A DNA stretch of 64,000 nucleotides from Pedobacter rhodius. GTDB lineage: Bacteria; Bacteroidota; Bacteroidia; Sphingobacteriales; Sphingobacteriaceae. The notes beneath the pieces are model-generated. The model saw nothing but the letters and a program-made list of their open reading frames with translations, was not told the origin of the DNA and searched no databases. This document shows, one piece after another, positions 42,308 through 51,174 of the stretch. Where the stretch lies: positions 1 to 64,000 of the forward strand of contig NZ_JAPWGL010000003.1 in the NCBI RefSeq assembly GCF_027213645.1, in the 5' to 3' direction. How positions within the stretch are numbered: the stretch's first letter is position 1; each line of letters starts with the position of its first letter. A program made the position numbers and the translations under genes.

Positions 42308-42610
42308 ATGGATCAAGTCGAAATTTTCAAAGCCCTGTCAAACAAAACCCGTTTACAAATTTTAAACTGGCTTAAAGCACCTGCAGAAAATTTCCCTGAT
42401 CAGCCAAATGCCGATTTCGAAAATGTAGGTGTTTGTGTCGGGCAAATTCAGGTTAAGGCGGGTTTATCTCAAAGTACAATTTCCGAGTACTTATCCATTT
42501 TACAGCGTGCCGATTTAGTTTGCGCAACGCGGGTTGGCCAGTGGACTTATTACAAACGCAACAAAGAAGGTTTAGCGCAGTTAAGTAAAATCATCAATTC
42601 CGAATTATAA
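42308..42610 (+). CDS. ArsR-type winged-helix regulator
   Basis: This gene encodes 100 residues from the ATG at 42308; a TTG-initiated extension would start upstream of the -7 element and is rejected. MDQVEIFKALSNKTRLQILN is the classical ArsR start, followed by CVGQIQVKAGLSQSTISEYL and SILQRADLVCATRVGQWTYY. The usual metal-binding Cys pair (ELCVC) in helix 3 is not present, although isolated cysteines occur (VGVCVG, VCATR), so it may sense redox state or another ligand. It lies 12 bases before an Old Yellow Enzyme gene and probably regulates it. Confidence 0.92.
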   Translation: MDQVEIFKALSNKTRLQILNWLKAPAENFPDQPNADFENVGVCVGQIQVKAGLSQSTISEYLSILQRADLVCATRVGQWTYYKRNKEGLAQLSKIINSEL

Positions 42611-42622
42611 ATTAAAAAAAAT

Positions 42623-43723
42623 ATGAATACAGATAGTTTATTCAGACCATTTAATCTGAAAACATTAAATACAAGAAATAGGATTGTAATGGCGCCAATG
42701 ACGCGTTCATTCTCACCTGATGGTGTTCCGACAGCTGATGTTGCGGATTATTACGCAAAAAGAGCCGCAGGTGAAGTTGGCTTAATTTTATCAGAAGGAA
42801 CAGTAATTAACAGGCCTTCATCTTCAGCCGACCCGAATATTCCGCATTTTTATGGCGAAAAAGCATTGGCGGGATGGCAAAAGGTAATTAATGATGTTCA
42901 CACCAAAGGCGGCCAGATGGGGCCACAAATCTGGCATCAGGGGATTTCAGCAAATCATGCTTCAGGTTGGGTGCCAAATACACCGTTTGAAGGTCCGTCG
43001 AGTTTTAACAGTCCAGGGTTTGAGAATGGTGTTGCCATGACAGATGCTGCAATTGCAGATACGATTGCGGCATTCGGCCAGGCTGCTGCAGATGCAAAAG
43101 CTTTGGGCTTTGATACTGTTGAAATCCATGGTGCGCACCAATATTTAATCGACCAGTTTTTCTGGGATGCGACCAATAACCGTAGGGATATGTGGGGTGG
43201 CAAAACACTTGCCGAACGTACACGCTTCGCCGTTGAAGTGATAAAAGAAGTGCGTAAAAGGGTTGGTGAAGACTTTGCCCTAATCATTCGTTTATCACAA
43301 TTTAAACCTGCTGCCTACGATTTCAAACTAGCCAAAAACGAAAACGAAATGGAGCAATGGTTAGCGCCAATGACTGATGCCGGTATAGATATTTTCCACT
43401 GTTCACAACGCCGTTTCTGGGAGCCGGAATTTGAGGGTTCTGACTTAAATTTTGCCGGTTGGGCTAAGAAAATTACAGGCAAAGCCACAATTTCTGTGGG
43501 TTCCGTTGGCTTGGATGGCGATTTCTTTGGTGCATTTGCCGGTCAAAGTTCACAACCAAGTTCGTTAGATGAATTGGTACGCAGAATGGATAGAGGCGAC
43601 TTCGATTTAGTTGCTGTTGGCCGTCCGCTTTTATCTGATCCGCAATGGGTAGAAAAAATTAAAGCTAACCGCACCGACGAATTGAAAGGTTTTACCAAAG
43701 AAGCTTTGGCTGAATTGGTTTAA
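42623..43723 (+). CDS. Old Yellow Enzyme-family alkene reductase
   Basis: This gene encodes 366 residues, the standard OYE length. Motifs: LFRPFNLKTLNTRNRIVMAP and MTRSFSPDGVPTADVADYYA at the N-terminus; QIWHQGI; VEIHGAHQYLIDQFFWDATN, where the usual HxxN pair reads HGAH; and DLVAVGRPLLSDPQWV for FMN phosphate binding. It is an FMN-dependent NAD(P)H reductase of activated alkenes, quinones or nitro compounds, often part of electrophile stress responses. It forms a pair with the arsR-type gene upstream and ends at a terminator at 43744. Confidence 0.95.
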   Translation: MNTDSLFRPFNLKTLNTRNRIVMAPMTRSFSPDGVPTADVADYYAKRAAGEVGLILSEGTVINRPSSSADPNIPHFYGEKALAGWQKVINDVHTKGGQMGPQIWHQGISANHASGWVPNTPFEGPSSFNSPGFENGVAMTDAAIADTIAAFGQAAADAKALGFDTVEIHGAHQYLIDQFFWDATNNRRDMWGGKTLAERTRFAVEVIKEVRKRVGEDFALIIRLSQFKPAAYDFKLAKNENEMEQWLAPMTDAGIDIFHCSQRRFWEPEFEGSDLNFAGWAKKITGKATISVGSVGLDGDFFGAFAGQSSQPSSLDELVRRMDRGDFDLVAVGRPLLSDPQWVEKIKANRTDELKGFTKEALAELV

Positions 43724-43743
43724 AATCTATATACATTTTAAGG

Positions 43744-43769
43744 GGCATCTCGAAAGGGATGCCTTTTTT
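43744..43769 (+). terminator. Terminator of the arsR-OYE pair
   Basis: GGCATC and GATGCC pair around TCGAAAGG, followed by TTTTTT. The remaining spacer to 43960 has a GCGCAAGGCTTGCGC palindrome at 43805-43819 and no gene. Confidence 0.8.
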
Positions 43770-43960
43770 ATGAACTTTCCTCGTTGTAATGACGATATTC
43801 AAGAGCGCAAGGCTTGCGCTCGTTTTTAACGAGTACAGACAGGATAACGACTGTGTCGTAAAAAAAATAATTTTTAAAAAAATGAATTGACTCGCACCCC
43901 AAACTGATATTTTTTCATTTAGTTTTCATTAAATTCACCTCATCAAACAAAGTAAATCCC

Positions 43961-44842
43961 ATGTCGAATATCAAACTGGTTATAGATGAACGCCCGGCTA
44001 ACATTGGCAACTTTATGGTTGGCAGGTTATTACCTTTCAGAGAAAAGCGAATGGTTGGGCCATTTTCTTTTATCGACCATATGGGCCCGGCGGCCATGGG
44101 CGACCACGAAAACCTCGATGTTCCGCCACATCCACACATTGGGTTATCTACATTAACTTTTTTGTTTGAAGGCGAAATTACACACAAAGATTCTCTTGGA
44201 AATAATGTGGTGATAAAACCTGGCCAGGTAAACTGGATGACTTCAGGAAGCGGAATTGTGCATTCGGAAAGAACACCGGAGCATTTAAGGCATACCGATA
44301 AAATGCTTCATGGTTTGCAAATATGGGTTGCCTTACCAAAGGCTTTAGAAAAAATGGAACCTGAATTTTTCCATGTTGAAGAAAAAGACATTCCACATTG
44401 GGAAGAAAATGGCTTAAAGTTTAAGTTAATCGCCGGCGAAGCTTTTGGAAAAAAATCTGCTGTTCCGGTTTACAGCCCGCTTTATTTTATCGAAATAAAA
44501 AGCGCAGCTAGACAAAAAGTAAATATCGGCGATGATTTATTTGGAGAAAGCGCTTTATATATTTTAGAAGGCGCCATCGAAAGCGAAGGCCATATTTTCG
44601 AACCAAAACACATCCTTATTGCCAATAATGCGAAGTTATGTGCATTTGAAATGCATGAAAATACAACAATTTATATTTTTGGCGGCGAACCTTTTCCTGA
44701 AGAACGTTTTATGTACTGGAATTTTGTTGCCACCGACAAAGCCTTGATTGAAGAAGCGAAAACAAAATGGCTAAACCAGAGTTATAAACCAGTTCCAGGC
44801 GAAACAGATTTTGTTCCTCTGCCGGTTCAAAGTTTGCGTTAA
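43961..44842 (+). CDS. Pirin-family protein
   Basis: This gene encodes 293 residues. The N-terminal cupin has the pirin motif: FREKRMVGPFSFIDHMGPA, VPPHPHIGLSTLTFLFEGEI with metal-binding His residues, and MTSGSGIVHSERTPEH with the fourth. The second cupin contains LFGESALYILEGAIE and a pirin C-terminal domain follows. Bacterial pirins include quercetin 2,3-dioxygenases and proteins that bind metabolic enzymes; no substrate can be assigned. It is cytoplasmic, monocistronic, and converges on the next gene with a one-base gap. Confidence 0.93.
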   Translation: MSNIKLVIDERPANIGNFMVGRLLPFREKRMVGPFSFIDHMGPAAMGDHENLDVPPHPHIGLSTLTFLFEGEITHKDSLGNNVVIKPGQVNWMTSGSGIVHSERTPEHLRHTDKMLHGLQIWVALPKALEKMEPEFFHVEEKDIPHWEENGLKFKLIAGEAFGKKSAVPVYSPLYFIEIKSAARQKVNIGDDLFGESALYILEGAIESEGHIFEPKHILIANNAKLCAFEMHENTTIYIFGGEPFPEERFMYWNFVATDKALIEEAKTKWLNQSYKPVPGETDFVPLPVQSLR

Positions 44843-44843
44843 C

Positions 44844-46031
44844 CTAATTCGATTTTCTGAATAAGTTCATATTTACCGAAACGGCAACCCCTGTGGATGA
44901 CAGTTTTGAGTTGCCATAGCCAATATTGGTTAACGGAATTTTCATAAACGGACGGGCACTGATGCTTAATTTGCTGTTTATTTTATGTCGAAATTCTACA
45001 CCAATATTTGCTATTCCTAAATAATGCTGGTTTTGATTTTTAACTTCGTAACTCGCCGGCCCTGGATAAGCAGAATTATAAGTATAACTATATTTTTCTT
45101 TAAGCATTAGGTAACTTGACAAACCTGTACTAACCGACACTGAATTCCTTTTTCCATTAAAAACTTTATAGTTAACATTCAACGGTATATCAATTACATC
45201 ACAATTGGCGTATACATTTGTTGGTTCTGTTTTAAAAACGTACGATGAGTTCGGATTATACAGACTGAAATCAGACTCATAAATCTTTTTGGCATAAGCC
45301 GCACCGGTTGTTATACTTAATCTTTTCGTAAGTGAAAAAGTAAGTTCTGCACCAATACTTCCACTTAAATTACTTTTGCCGGAATATTTTACAGACGTTA
45401 AATCAGGCGCCGCCAGAATACTTAAAACAAATCTTGGCCTGCTGCCCGATTTCTTTACAACAACTTTATCTTTCGGTTGACCAAAATCCGTCGGAAAAGT
45501 TTTTTTCCCATTAAAAACCACCAGCTGGTTTAAGTTTTCTAATGACAGTGAATTGTTCAAGGCAGTCGTATTTTCTAATAAATTCTTATTTAAGGCGTCG
45601 GGTTCCAAAATCGGATTTGATGCGTTTTCAGCCTTTGCCGAGTTTTTAAGCATAGAATTTTTAATAACTGATTTATTCACCCTTGCCACCTGTTGATTTT
45701 TCTGAGGCAACCCATCATTTTTCTCGGTTTTCAATCCTTTCTGATGTTCATTTTCAACGTCTGTTTTCTTGCCATCATTTTGTTTCGCCTTCGTTTTTAC
45801 AACAGCATTTGGATTTGATTTTTTTTCAGCAGGTTTTATAACAAAAAATACAATTAAAAGCATTGCAGCCAATCCGCTTAATGCGGAAAACCAAATTACC
45901 GGCGCAATTCTGCGTGTTGGTTTCGGATGTAAATGCTCCTCCAGCGCCTGCCAATGTGCATCGTTAAAAGGGATGTCAGGGTGCTCCAATCCTTCTTTAA
46001 ATAAATTATCTATATCGTTCCCTATTTTCAT
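44844..46031 (-). CDS. Membrane-anchored protein with barrel-like C-terminus, ECF sigma partner
   Basis: This gene encodes 395 residues. Residues 1-45 are a soluble, acidic cytoplasmic-type region with NDAHWQALEEHLHPK; one membrane helix follows at about 44-66 (VIWFSALSGLAAMLLIVFFV). Then comes a Lys/Asn-rich linker to about 190, and a C-terminal region like PorT or OMP_b-brl domains (VLSILAAPDLTSVKYSGKSN, GAELTFSLTKRLSITTGAAY, IANIGVEFRHKINSKLSISA). Its start overlaps the sigma factor stop by four bases. The layout suggests an anti-sigma-like membrane protein whose unusual periplasmic part resembles an outer-membrane barrel. Role not proven. Confidence 0.75.
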   Translation of the reverse strand: MKIGNDIDNLFKEGLEHPDIPFNDAHWQALEEHLHPKPTRRIAPVIWFSALSGLAAMLLIVFFVIKPAEKKSNPNAVVKTKAKQNDGKKTDVENEHQKGLKTEKNDGLPQKNQQVARVNKSVIKNSMLKNSAKAENASNPILEPDALNKNLLENTTALNNSLSLENLNQLVVFNGKKTFPTDFGQPKDKVVVKKSGSRPRFVLSILAAPDLTSVKYSGKSNLSGSIGAELTFSLTKRLSITTGAAYAKKIYESDFSLYNPNSSYVFKTEPTNVYANCDVIDIPLNVNYKVFNGKRNSVSVSTGLSSYLMLKEKYSYTYNSAYPGPASYEVKNQNQHYLGIANIGVEFRHKINSKLSISARPFMKIPLTNIGYGNSKLSSTGVAVSVNMNLFRKSN

Positions 46032-46651
46032 TTTGTGTTTGTATTAAAATCTACTCTCCCCTTGTTTGCATCAAAAGCAACCATTTTCCGCTCGTAAGCA
46101 TTTATAACAGGTGCTTTAAGCATATCCTGCAGTTTTTGCCTGGCCTTAAATAAATTGGATTTTGAAGTTCCGACAGAAATAGAAAGCATTTCTGAAATTT
46201 CCTCATGCGAATAACCGTCTATTGCGAAAAGGTTAAAAACCGTTCGGTAGGCAGGTGTTAACTTTTGAACAAAAGCAAGTAAATCTTCGTAAGCTAATTT
46301 TCCATAAACAGATTGCTCCTGTGCAATTTCATTATGTTCCGTAATATCAGCATGATCAGCAAATTTCAAGTTTGCACGGTAATAATCAATAGCTGTATTG
46401 GTTATAATGCGACCAATCCAGGCTTTGAAAGGCTTATCTTGCTCGTATTTATCAATATTTTTAAAAACCTTAAAAAAACCATCATTAAGTATTCCCGCAG
46501 CATCCAGCCGGTTATTTGCATAACGTAAACAAATGCCCATAGCAAAGCCATAGAAATGTTTATAAAGTGCTTTCTGCCCTTCCCTTTCATTTCTAATACA
46601 ACTTTTAATGTAACTGTCTAATACATATTCATTATTGCCACTTGGGTTCAC
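46028..46651 (-). CDS. ECF-type RNA polymerase sigma factor
   Basis: This gene encodes 207 residues. Region 2: EGQKALYKHFYGFAMGICLR, AAGILNDGFFKVFKNIDKYE, FKAWIGRIITNTAIDYYRA. Region 4: LTPAYRTVFNLFAIDGYSHE and EISEMLSISVGTSKSNLFKA. The start is a GTG at 46649-46651, supported by AAGGAGA five bases upstream; there is no in-frame ATG near. Its stop overlaps the start of the membrane partner, so the two are translationally coupled and likely functionally paired. Confidence 0.93.
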   Translation of the reverse strand: MNPSGNNEYVLDSYIKSCIRNEREGQKALYKHFYGFAMGICLRYANNRLDAAGILNDGFFKVFKNIDKYEQDKPFKAWIGRIITNTAIDYYRANLKFADHADITEHNEIAQEQSVYGKLAYEDLLAFVQKLTPAYRTVFNLFAIDGYSHEEISEMLSISVGTSKSNLFKARQKLQDMLKAPVINAYERKMVAFDANKGRVDFNTNTK

Positions 46652-46655
46652 TAAT

Positions 46656-46662
46656 TCTCCTT
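46656..46662 (-). promoter_or_regulatory. Strong Shine-Dalgarno before a GTG start
   Basis: Minus-strand AAGGAGA with GGAG five bases from the GTG. Such clear Shine-Dalgarno sequences are rare in Bacteroidota; here it decides the GTG start of the ECF sigma gene. Confidence 0.6.
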
Positions 46663-46827
46663 TCTAACCATCCATACGGTTAAAAAAATAAAAGGTTGCC
46701 TGGAAATTAATAATTTTTTATTCCTCTAAATGAAGCATGTCCTTTCTTAAAAATTATGCTTCAATCTGGCAACCTTTTAAAGGCAGCGAGCGTAACAGGA
46801 ATAAATACACCTTAAAACAAAATCATT

Positions 46828-47688
46828 ATGCTAATCTACTTAAAAAAGAATCTATTGGCAATCGCTTGTATAGCCATGACATTTACTGCCTGTAAGAAAA
46901 ATAGTTCGGAAGAACCTACAACACCATCTGCTTCTAATAACAAGGGGATACAATTGGCTGCTGATGCCAAATTTGGAACAGTACTGACGGATAAAGATGG
47001 TAAAACTTTGTACTTTTTTTCATCTGATGCTGCTGGTGTGCCCACCTGCACCGGTGGTTGTGAAACGACCTGGCCACTTTATTATTCAGCTGATGCCAGT
47101 ACAGATTTAAACCTGAACAAATCCGAAGTTGGTGAGGTTATCAGAGCCGATGGCCGCAAACAAAGTACTTACCGAGGTTATCCGCTTTATTATTTTGCCA
47201 ACGATACAGCAAAAGGCGACGTAAAGGGAGACGGTGTGGGAGGAATCTGGTTTGTGGCCAAACCCGATTATTCATTAATGCTGGCTAACGCGCAGTTGTC
47301 TGGAAACAGCGTAAATTACACCAGCACTTATACCATCGGTGATGGAAAAACCATTTATCTAACCGATAGCAAAGGCCGTACCTTGTATGCTTTTGCTCCA
47401 GATAAAAATGGTGTAAATACCTATACAAAAGGTGTTGCACAGGAAGGTATCTGGCCGGTTTACGAATCGGAAGCACTTAACGTACCTTCAGCTGTAACAA
47501 AAACCGATATTGGTGTAATTACGGTAGCTGTAATTAACAAAAAACAATTAACCTATAAAGGGTGGCCATTATACTACTATGTACCAGATGTAAAAAGAGG
47601 CGATAACCAAGGCTTTCTGGTTGGAAAAACACCAGGTTCAGTTTGGCCGGTATTACAGTTGAATACCACGATTGCCCCGGCACAATAG
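46828..47688 (+). CDS. Lipoprotein with Yx(FWY)xxD repeats (PF03640 type)
   Basis: This gene encodes 286 residues. The signal ends in IAMTFTACKKNSS. Four copies of the secreted-repeat pattern occur in two pairs: FGTVLTDKDGKTLYFFSSD and STYRGYPLYYFANDTAKGDV, then KTIYLTDSKGRTLYAFAPDK and LTYKGWPLYYYVPDVKRGDN, with CTGGCETTWPLYY between. This is the COG4315 putative lipoprotein family, of unknown function; some members are encoded near ECF sigma factors, as here, where the sigma pair is divergent. It is probably periplasmic or surface-bound. Confidence 0.9.
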   Translation: MLIYLKKNLLAIACIAMTFTACKKNSSEEPTTPSASNNKGIQLAADAKFGTVLTDKDGKTLYFFSSDAAGVPTCTGGCETTWPLYYSADASTDLNLNKSEVGEVIRADGRKQSTYRGYPLYYFANDTAKGDVKGDGVGGIWFVAKPDYSLMLANAQLSGNSVNYTSTYTIGDGKTIYLTDSKGRTLYAFAPDKNGVNTYTKGVAQEGIWPVYESEALNVPSAVTKTDIGVITVAVINKKQLTYKGWPLYYYVPDVKRGDNQGFLVGKTPGSVWPVLQLNTTIAPAQ

Positions 47689-47705
47689 AATGTGTGGGTA
47701 AAAGG

Positions 47706-47736
47706 AGCCGGCTGATGTTAGGTTAGCCGGCTTTTT
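47706..47736 (+). terminator. Terminator of the Yx(FWY)xxD lipoprotein gene
   Basis: AGCCGGCT and AGCCGGCT (self-complementary) pair around GATGTTAGGTT, followed by TTTTT. Confidence 0.82.
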
Positions 47737-47743
47737 ATGATTC

Positions 47744-48136
47744 TTATAGTAAAGCCTGCCTGATTTTTTCAGCAGCTTCAGCCAGTTCTTCCTGCGTAGG
47801 GTTTAATTTTTCTTTGCTGAAATTCATATCGCTTACACTATTCATGGGAATAAGATGAATGTGCGCGTGAGGAACTTCTAATCCGATTACGGAAACACCA
47901 ACTTTTTTACAGGGAAAAGCTGTTTTAACGCCTTTCGCTACAATCTTCGCAAACATCCAAAGACCAACATACAGGTCTTCTTCCATGTCGAAGATGTAAT
48001 CCACTTCTATTTTAGGAATCACTAAAACGTGTCCCGCAGTTAGGGGCTGAACATCCAAAAAAGCTAAATACTCTACAGTTTCAGCAACAACATGTGCGCT
48101 GATTTCGCCTGCAACAATTTTCGAAAAGATAGTCAT
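47744..48136 (-). CDS. HIT-family nucleotide-binding protein
   Basis: This gene encodes 130 residues. MTIFSKIVAGEISAHVVAET is the typical HINT/HIT start, and VPHAHIHLIPMN holds the His-x-His-x-His triad that forms the nucleotidyl-His intermediate. HVLVIPKIEVDYIFDME precedes it. HIT proteins hydrolyse AMP-lysine, AMP-amidate or dinucleotide-type substrates; the exact one is unknown. It lies about 80 bases downstream of greA on the same strand. The greA-HIT order is common in Bacteroidota. Confidence 0.93.
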   Translation of the reverse strand: MTIFSKIVAGEISAHVVAETVEYLAFLDVQPLTAGHVLVIPKIEVDYIFDMEEDLYVGLWMFAKIVAKGVKTAFPCKKVGVSVIGLEVPHAHIHLIPMNSVSDMNFSKEKLNPTQEELAEAAEKIRQALL

Positions 48137-48219
48137 AAAGGTAGAAGGTTAAAAAGGTTGAATTACAGGGTTTGAAAGTGGAAAGTCAGCCTTACGCCAT
48201 CTACCTTCCATCCTCTACC

Positions 48220-48693
48220 TTATCTTGAGATTTCTAAAACTTCGAATTGCATTTTACCTGCAGGCACTTCAATATCGGCAAATTCTCCAACAGATTTACC
48301 TAACAAACCTTGTGCAATAGGCGATTTAACCGAAATTTTTCCCGTTTTTAAATCTGCCTCACTTTCTGCCACCAATTGGTAAGTCATAGTAGCACCGTTT
48401 TTAACATTTTTAATTTTAACTATCGATAAAGCTAAAACTTTCGATAAATCTAATTTCGATTCATCAATTAAACGGGCATTAGCTAATGTATTTTTTAATT
48501 TCGAGATTTTAGCTTCATGCAAACCCTGTGCTTCTTTTGCTGCATCATATTCTGCATTTTCTGATAAATCTCCTTTATCTCTGGCCTCAGCAATTGCTTT
48601 AGATATTAGCTGACGCCCTGTGGTTGTTAGATAATGAACTTCCTCTTTTAATTTATCTAATCCCTCTTGTGTATAGTACGTTACCTCTGTCAT
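48220..48693 (-). CDS. greA: Transcription elongation factor GreA
   Basis: This gene encodes 157 residues from the ATG at 48691-48693; a longer frame adds a non-conserved Cys-rich extension. The N-terminal coiled coil is YYTQEGLDKLKEEVHYLTTT, then AIAEARDKGDLSENAEYDAA with the acidic tip that enters the RNA polymerase secondary channel. The C-terminal FKBP-like domain includes SPIAQGLLGKSVGEFADIEV. GreA rescues backtracked RNA polymerase by stimulating transcript cleavage. Confidence 0.97.
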   Translation of the reverse strand: MTEVTYYTQEGLDKLKEEVHYLTTTGRQLISKAIAEARDKGDLSENAEYDAAKEAQGLHEAKISKLKNTLANARLIDESKLDLSKVLALSIVKIKNVKNGATMTYQLVAESEADLKTGKISVKSPIAQGLLGKSVGEFADIEVPAGKMQFEVLEISR

Positions 48694-48835
48694 TGCTCTG
48701 TTAATTTTATTCAAACACTGTAAAAAACAAACAAGACTACATAGTTGGTTTCCTACATAGTCTTGCTTCAATTATAACGAAGATAAATTGCGGAAATTAC
48801 AAAAGCAAATAAATACACAGGATTTTTATGATTAG

Positions 48836-48867
48836 CCAGTATTTTCAGGACTAAAGGATTTTAAGAT
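48836..48867. repeat. Relative of the ACCAGGATTTTCAGG repeat
   Basis: CCAGTATTTTCAGGACTAAA and GGATTTTAAGAT match the element at 8447-8500 with a few changes. It lies at the left of the repeat-filled 48772-49228 spacer. Confidence 0.45.
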
Positions 48868-48884
48868 TAAGATTTGGTGGAAAT

Positions 48885-49167
48885 TGTTCACGCAGATTGA
48901 CGCAGATTTTAGTTATTAAACTTTAAAATTAAATGTAAATGTTTCCCTCAGATTTTCGCTGATTTTGTCCGCAGATTAATGATAAAGTATTCAAGATTGA
49001 ATTTTAAAAGTAAATGCTAAATATTTCCCGCAGATTTTCGCTGATTTTAACCGCAGATTAACGCTGATTTTAGTTATTAAGATTATAGAATTAAGATCAA
49101 AAAAATGCTCTATATTGAAATCCCCGAACATTTGCGTTCTTTTTCTGCGTAAATCTGCGGGAAATCC
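48885..49167. repeat. Array of CGCAGATT-type dispersed repeats
   Basis: CACGCAGATTGACGCAGATT, CAGATTTTCGCTGATTTTGT with CCGCAGATTA, and CGCAGATTTTCGCTGATTTT with CCGCAGATTAACGCTG occur between 48889 and 49072. The reverse complement, CTGCGTAAATCTGCGGG, lies at 49145-49161. Two units share flanking AAATGTAAATGTTT / AAATGCTAAATATTT strings. The spacing is irregular, so it is not a CRISPR array; no coding frame is present. Confidence 0.7.
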
Positions 49168-49228
49168 TATTAACTCCTTCACCTTAAATTCATCCATTAT
49201 TTTTAGCTTAGTAGAAATTATTTAAAAA

Positions 49229-51106
49229 ATGAAAAAGTTAATCTCTATAGCCCTTCTGGCTTGTTTAGGAAGTTATGCCGTATCAGCACAGGAACTTTAC
49301 ATGCCCAGAAACATTAAAGCAGCTTACGCAAAAGGTACACGTTCCATGAACGGTAAACCCGGACCAAATTACTGGCAAAACCACGGTAAATATAACATGG
49401 ATATTAAGGTTGATGCCGGTACAAAAATAGTTAGCGGAACCGAAGAAATTGTATACAGCAACAACAGTACAGATACCCTGAAAACACTGGCTATCCGATT
49501 TGTAAACAACCTGCACAAACCTACTGCACCAAGAGGCGGAAGCGTTAGTCAGGATTTTTTAAGTGCAGGTTTAAATATTTCCGCATTTTCTGTTGATGGC
49601 GAAACCATTGCCGTAAACTCTAAAGATTGGGGAACAGTGGGAAATGTGAGGCTGAAAAAACCTTTGGCTCCGAAGTCAAAAATTACTGTTAAAATAGACT
49701 GGGATTACCCATTATCCAAAGAAAGTGGTCGCGAAGGGCAAATCGATCCAAATACTTTTTATGTTGCCTACAGTTATCCGAGGATTTCTGTTTATGATGA
49801 TTATAACGGTTGGGACAGAATTCCGCATACGGATAGAGCTGAATTTTATAATGATTTTAATGATTACACTTTTGCTGTTAAAGCACCTAAAAACTACGTC
49901 GTTTATGCTACCGGCGATCTATTAAATCCTGATGAAGTTTTGCAACCTGAGATTGCTTCGCGATTGAAAAAATCTTATTTAACAGATGAAATTCAGCACA
50001 TTGCAACCGAACAGGAACTGAAAGATGGCAAAGTTACCTTACAAAAAGACTGGAACACCTGGAAATTTAAAGCCAATCACATTACTGATGTTTGTTTCGG
50101 CTTAAGCAGTACTTATCTATGGGATGCCGCAAGTGTGGTGGTTGATGCAAAAGCCAACAGAAGAGTAAGTACCCAGGCCGCTTATAACGTAAAATCGAAA
50201 GACTTCCCCAACTCAGTAAAGAATAACTTATATGCATTGGCCTGGTTTTCCAATAACTGGCCGGGCGTTCCTTATCCTTTCTCAAAAATGACTGCTTTCC
50301 AGGGTTTTGCCGATATGGAGTATCCGATGATGGTAAACGATTCTGACACCGGCGACCCGGTTTTTGCACAATTGGTTCAGGATCATGAGGTGGCACATAC
50401 CTACTTTCCGTTTTACATGGGCATTAATGAAACCCGTTATGCCTACATGGACGAGGGCTGGGCAACGACCTTAGAATATTTAATCGGTATTGCCGAGCGG
50501 GGCAAAGAAGCTGCTGATAAATTTTATAAAGCATTCAGGGTTCAGCGTTACATCAACGATAAATCTGCGGAAGAAGATCAACCTATAATTTCGATGTCAG
50601 ACCAGGTTTCGGGTTCAGGTTATGGAAACAATTCATACGGAAAAGCCTCACTTTCTTATATTGCTTTAAAAGATATGCTGGGTGATGATTTATTCAAAAA
50701 AGCATTGCATCACTATATGGAAAACTGGAATGGCAAACACCCCATTCCCTGGGATTATTTCAACTCGATGAATAGCGGTTCCGGCCAGAATTTAAACTGG
50801 TTTTTTCAGAACTGGTTTTTCACCAATAATTATATCGATTTAGCGCTAACAAAACCTCAAATCTCCAGCGGTAAGGCAACTTTTGTAATTAAAAATGAAG
50901 GTGGATTTGCAATTCCATTTGATATTCTGGTAACCGATGCCGAAGGCAAAACGGAAACCATCCACAAAACACCAGCAGTTTGGAAAGTGAATCAGAAGGA
51001 AATGACGATGACGATTAATACGAACCGTAAAATAAAATCGATTAAATTGGATGGGGGCATTTTTATGGATGCGACACCAACGGATAATGTTTACGAAGTA
51101 AAATAA
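49229..51106 (+). CDS. M1-family metallopeptidase (secreted)
   Basis: This gene encodes 625 residues. The signal peptide ends ACLGSYAVSAQ. An N-terminal beta domain precedes a thermolysin-like catalytic domain with HEVAHTYFPFYMGINETRYA followed by YMDEGW: HExxH-x18-E, the gluzincin zinc site of M1. The position of the GxMEN exopeptidase loop reads GFADMEYPMM, a variant seen in the Bacteroidota M1 group. It probably acts as a periplasmic or exported aminopeptidase. It is monocistronic. Confidence 0.93.
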   Translation: MKKLISIALLACLGSYAVSAQELYMPRNIKAAYAKGTRSMNGKPGPNYWQNHGKYNMDIKVDAGTKIVSGTEEIVYSNNSTDTLKTLAIRFVNNLHKPTAPRGGSVSQDFLSAGLNISAFSVDGETIAVNSKDWGTVGNVRLKKPLAPKSKITVKIDWDYPLSKESGREGQIDPNTFYVAYSYPRISVYDDYNGWDRIPHTDRAEFYNDFNDYTFAVKAPKNYVVYATGDLLNPDEVLQPEIASRLKKSYLTDEIQHIATEQELKDGKVTLQKDWNTWKFKANHITDVCFGLSSTYLWDAASVVVDAKANRRVSTQAAYNVKSKDFPNSVKNNLYALAWFSNNWPGVPYPFSKMTAFQGFADMEYPMMVNDSDTGDPVFAQLVQDHEVAHTYFPFYMGINETRYAYMDEGWATTLEYLIGIAERGKEAADKFYKAFRVQRYINDKSAEEDQPIISMSDQVSGSGYGNNSYGKASLSYIALKDMLGDDLFKKALHHYMENWNGKHPIPWDYFNSMNSGSGQNLNWFFQNWFFTNNYIDLALTKPQISSGKATFVIKNEGGFAIPFDILVTDAEGKTETIHKTPAVWKVNQKEMTMTINTNRKIKSIKLDGGIFMDATPTDNVYEVK

Positions 51107-51174
51107 TTTTTAGTTTACAGTTGGCGGTTTTCAGTCAGGGAAACTGCCAACTAAAAACGAACAGCGAAAAACGA

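Noticed and set aside
48694..48771. Cys-rich N-terminal extension of GreA
   Set aside because: GreA proteins begin close to the YYTQEGL motif, and the extension is not conserved-looking.
48885..49167. Possible CRISPR array
   Set aside because: Units vary in length, overlap in content, occur in both orientations, and there are no unique spacers of constant size or cas genes.
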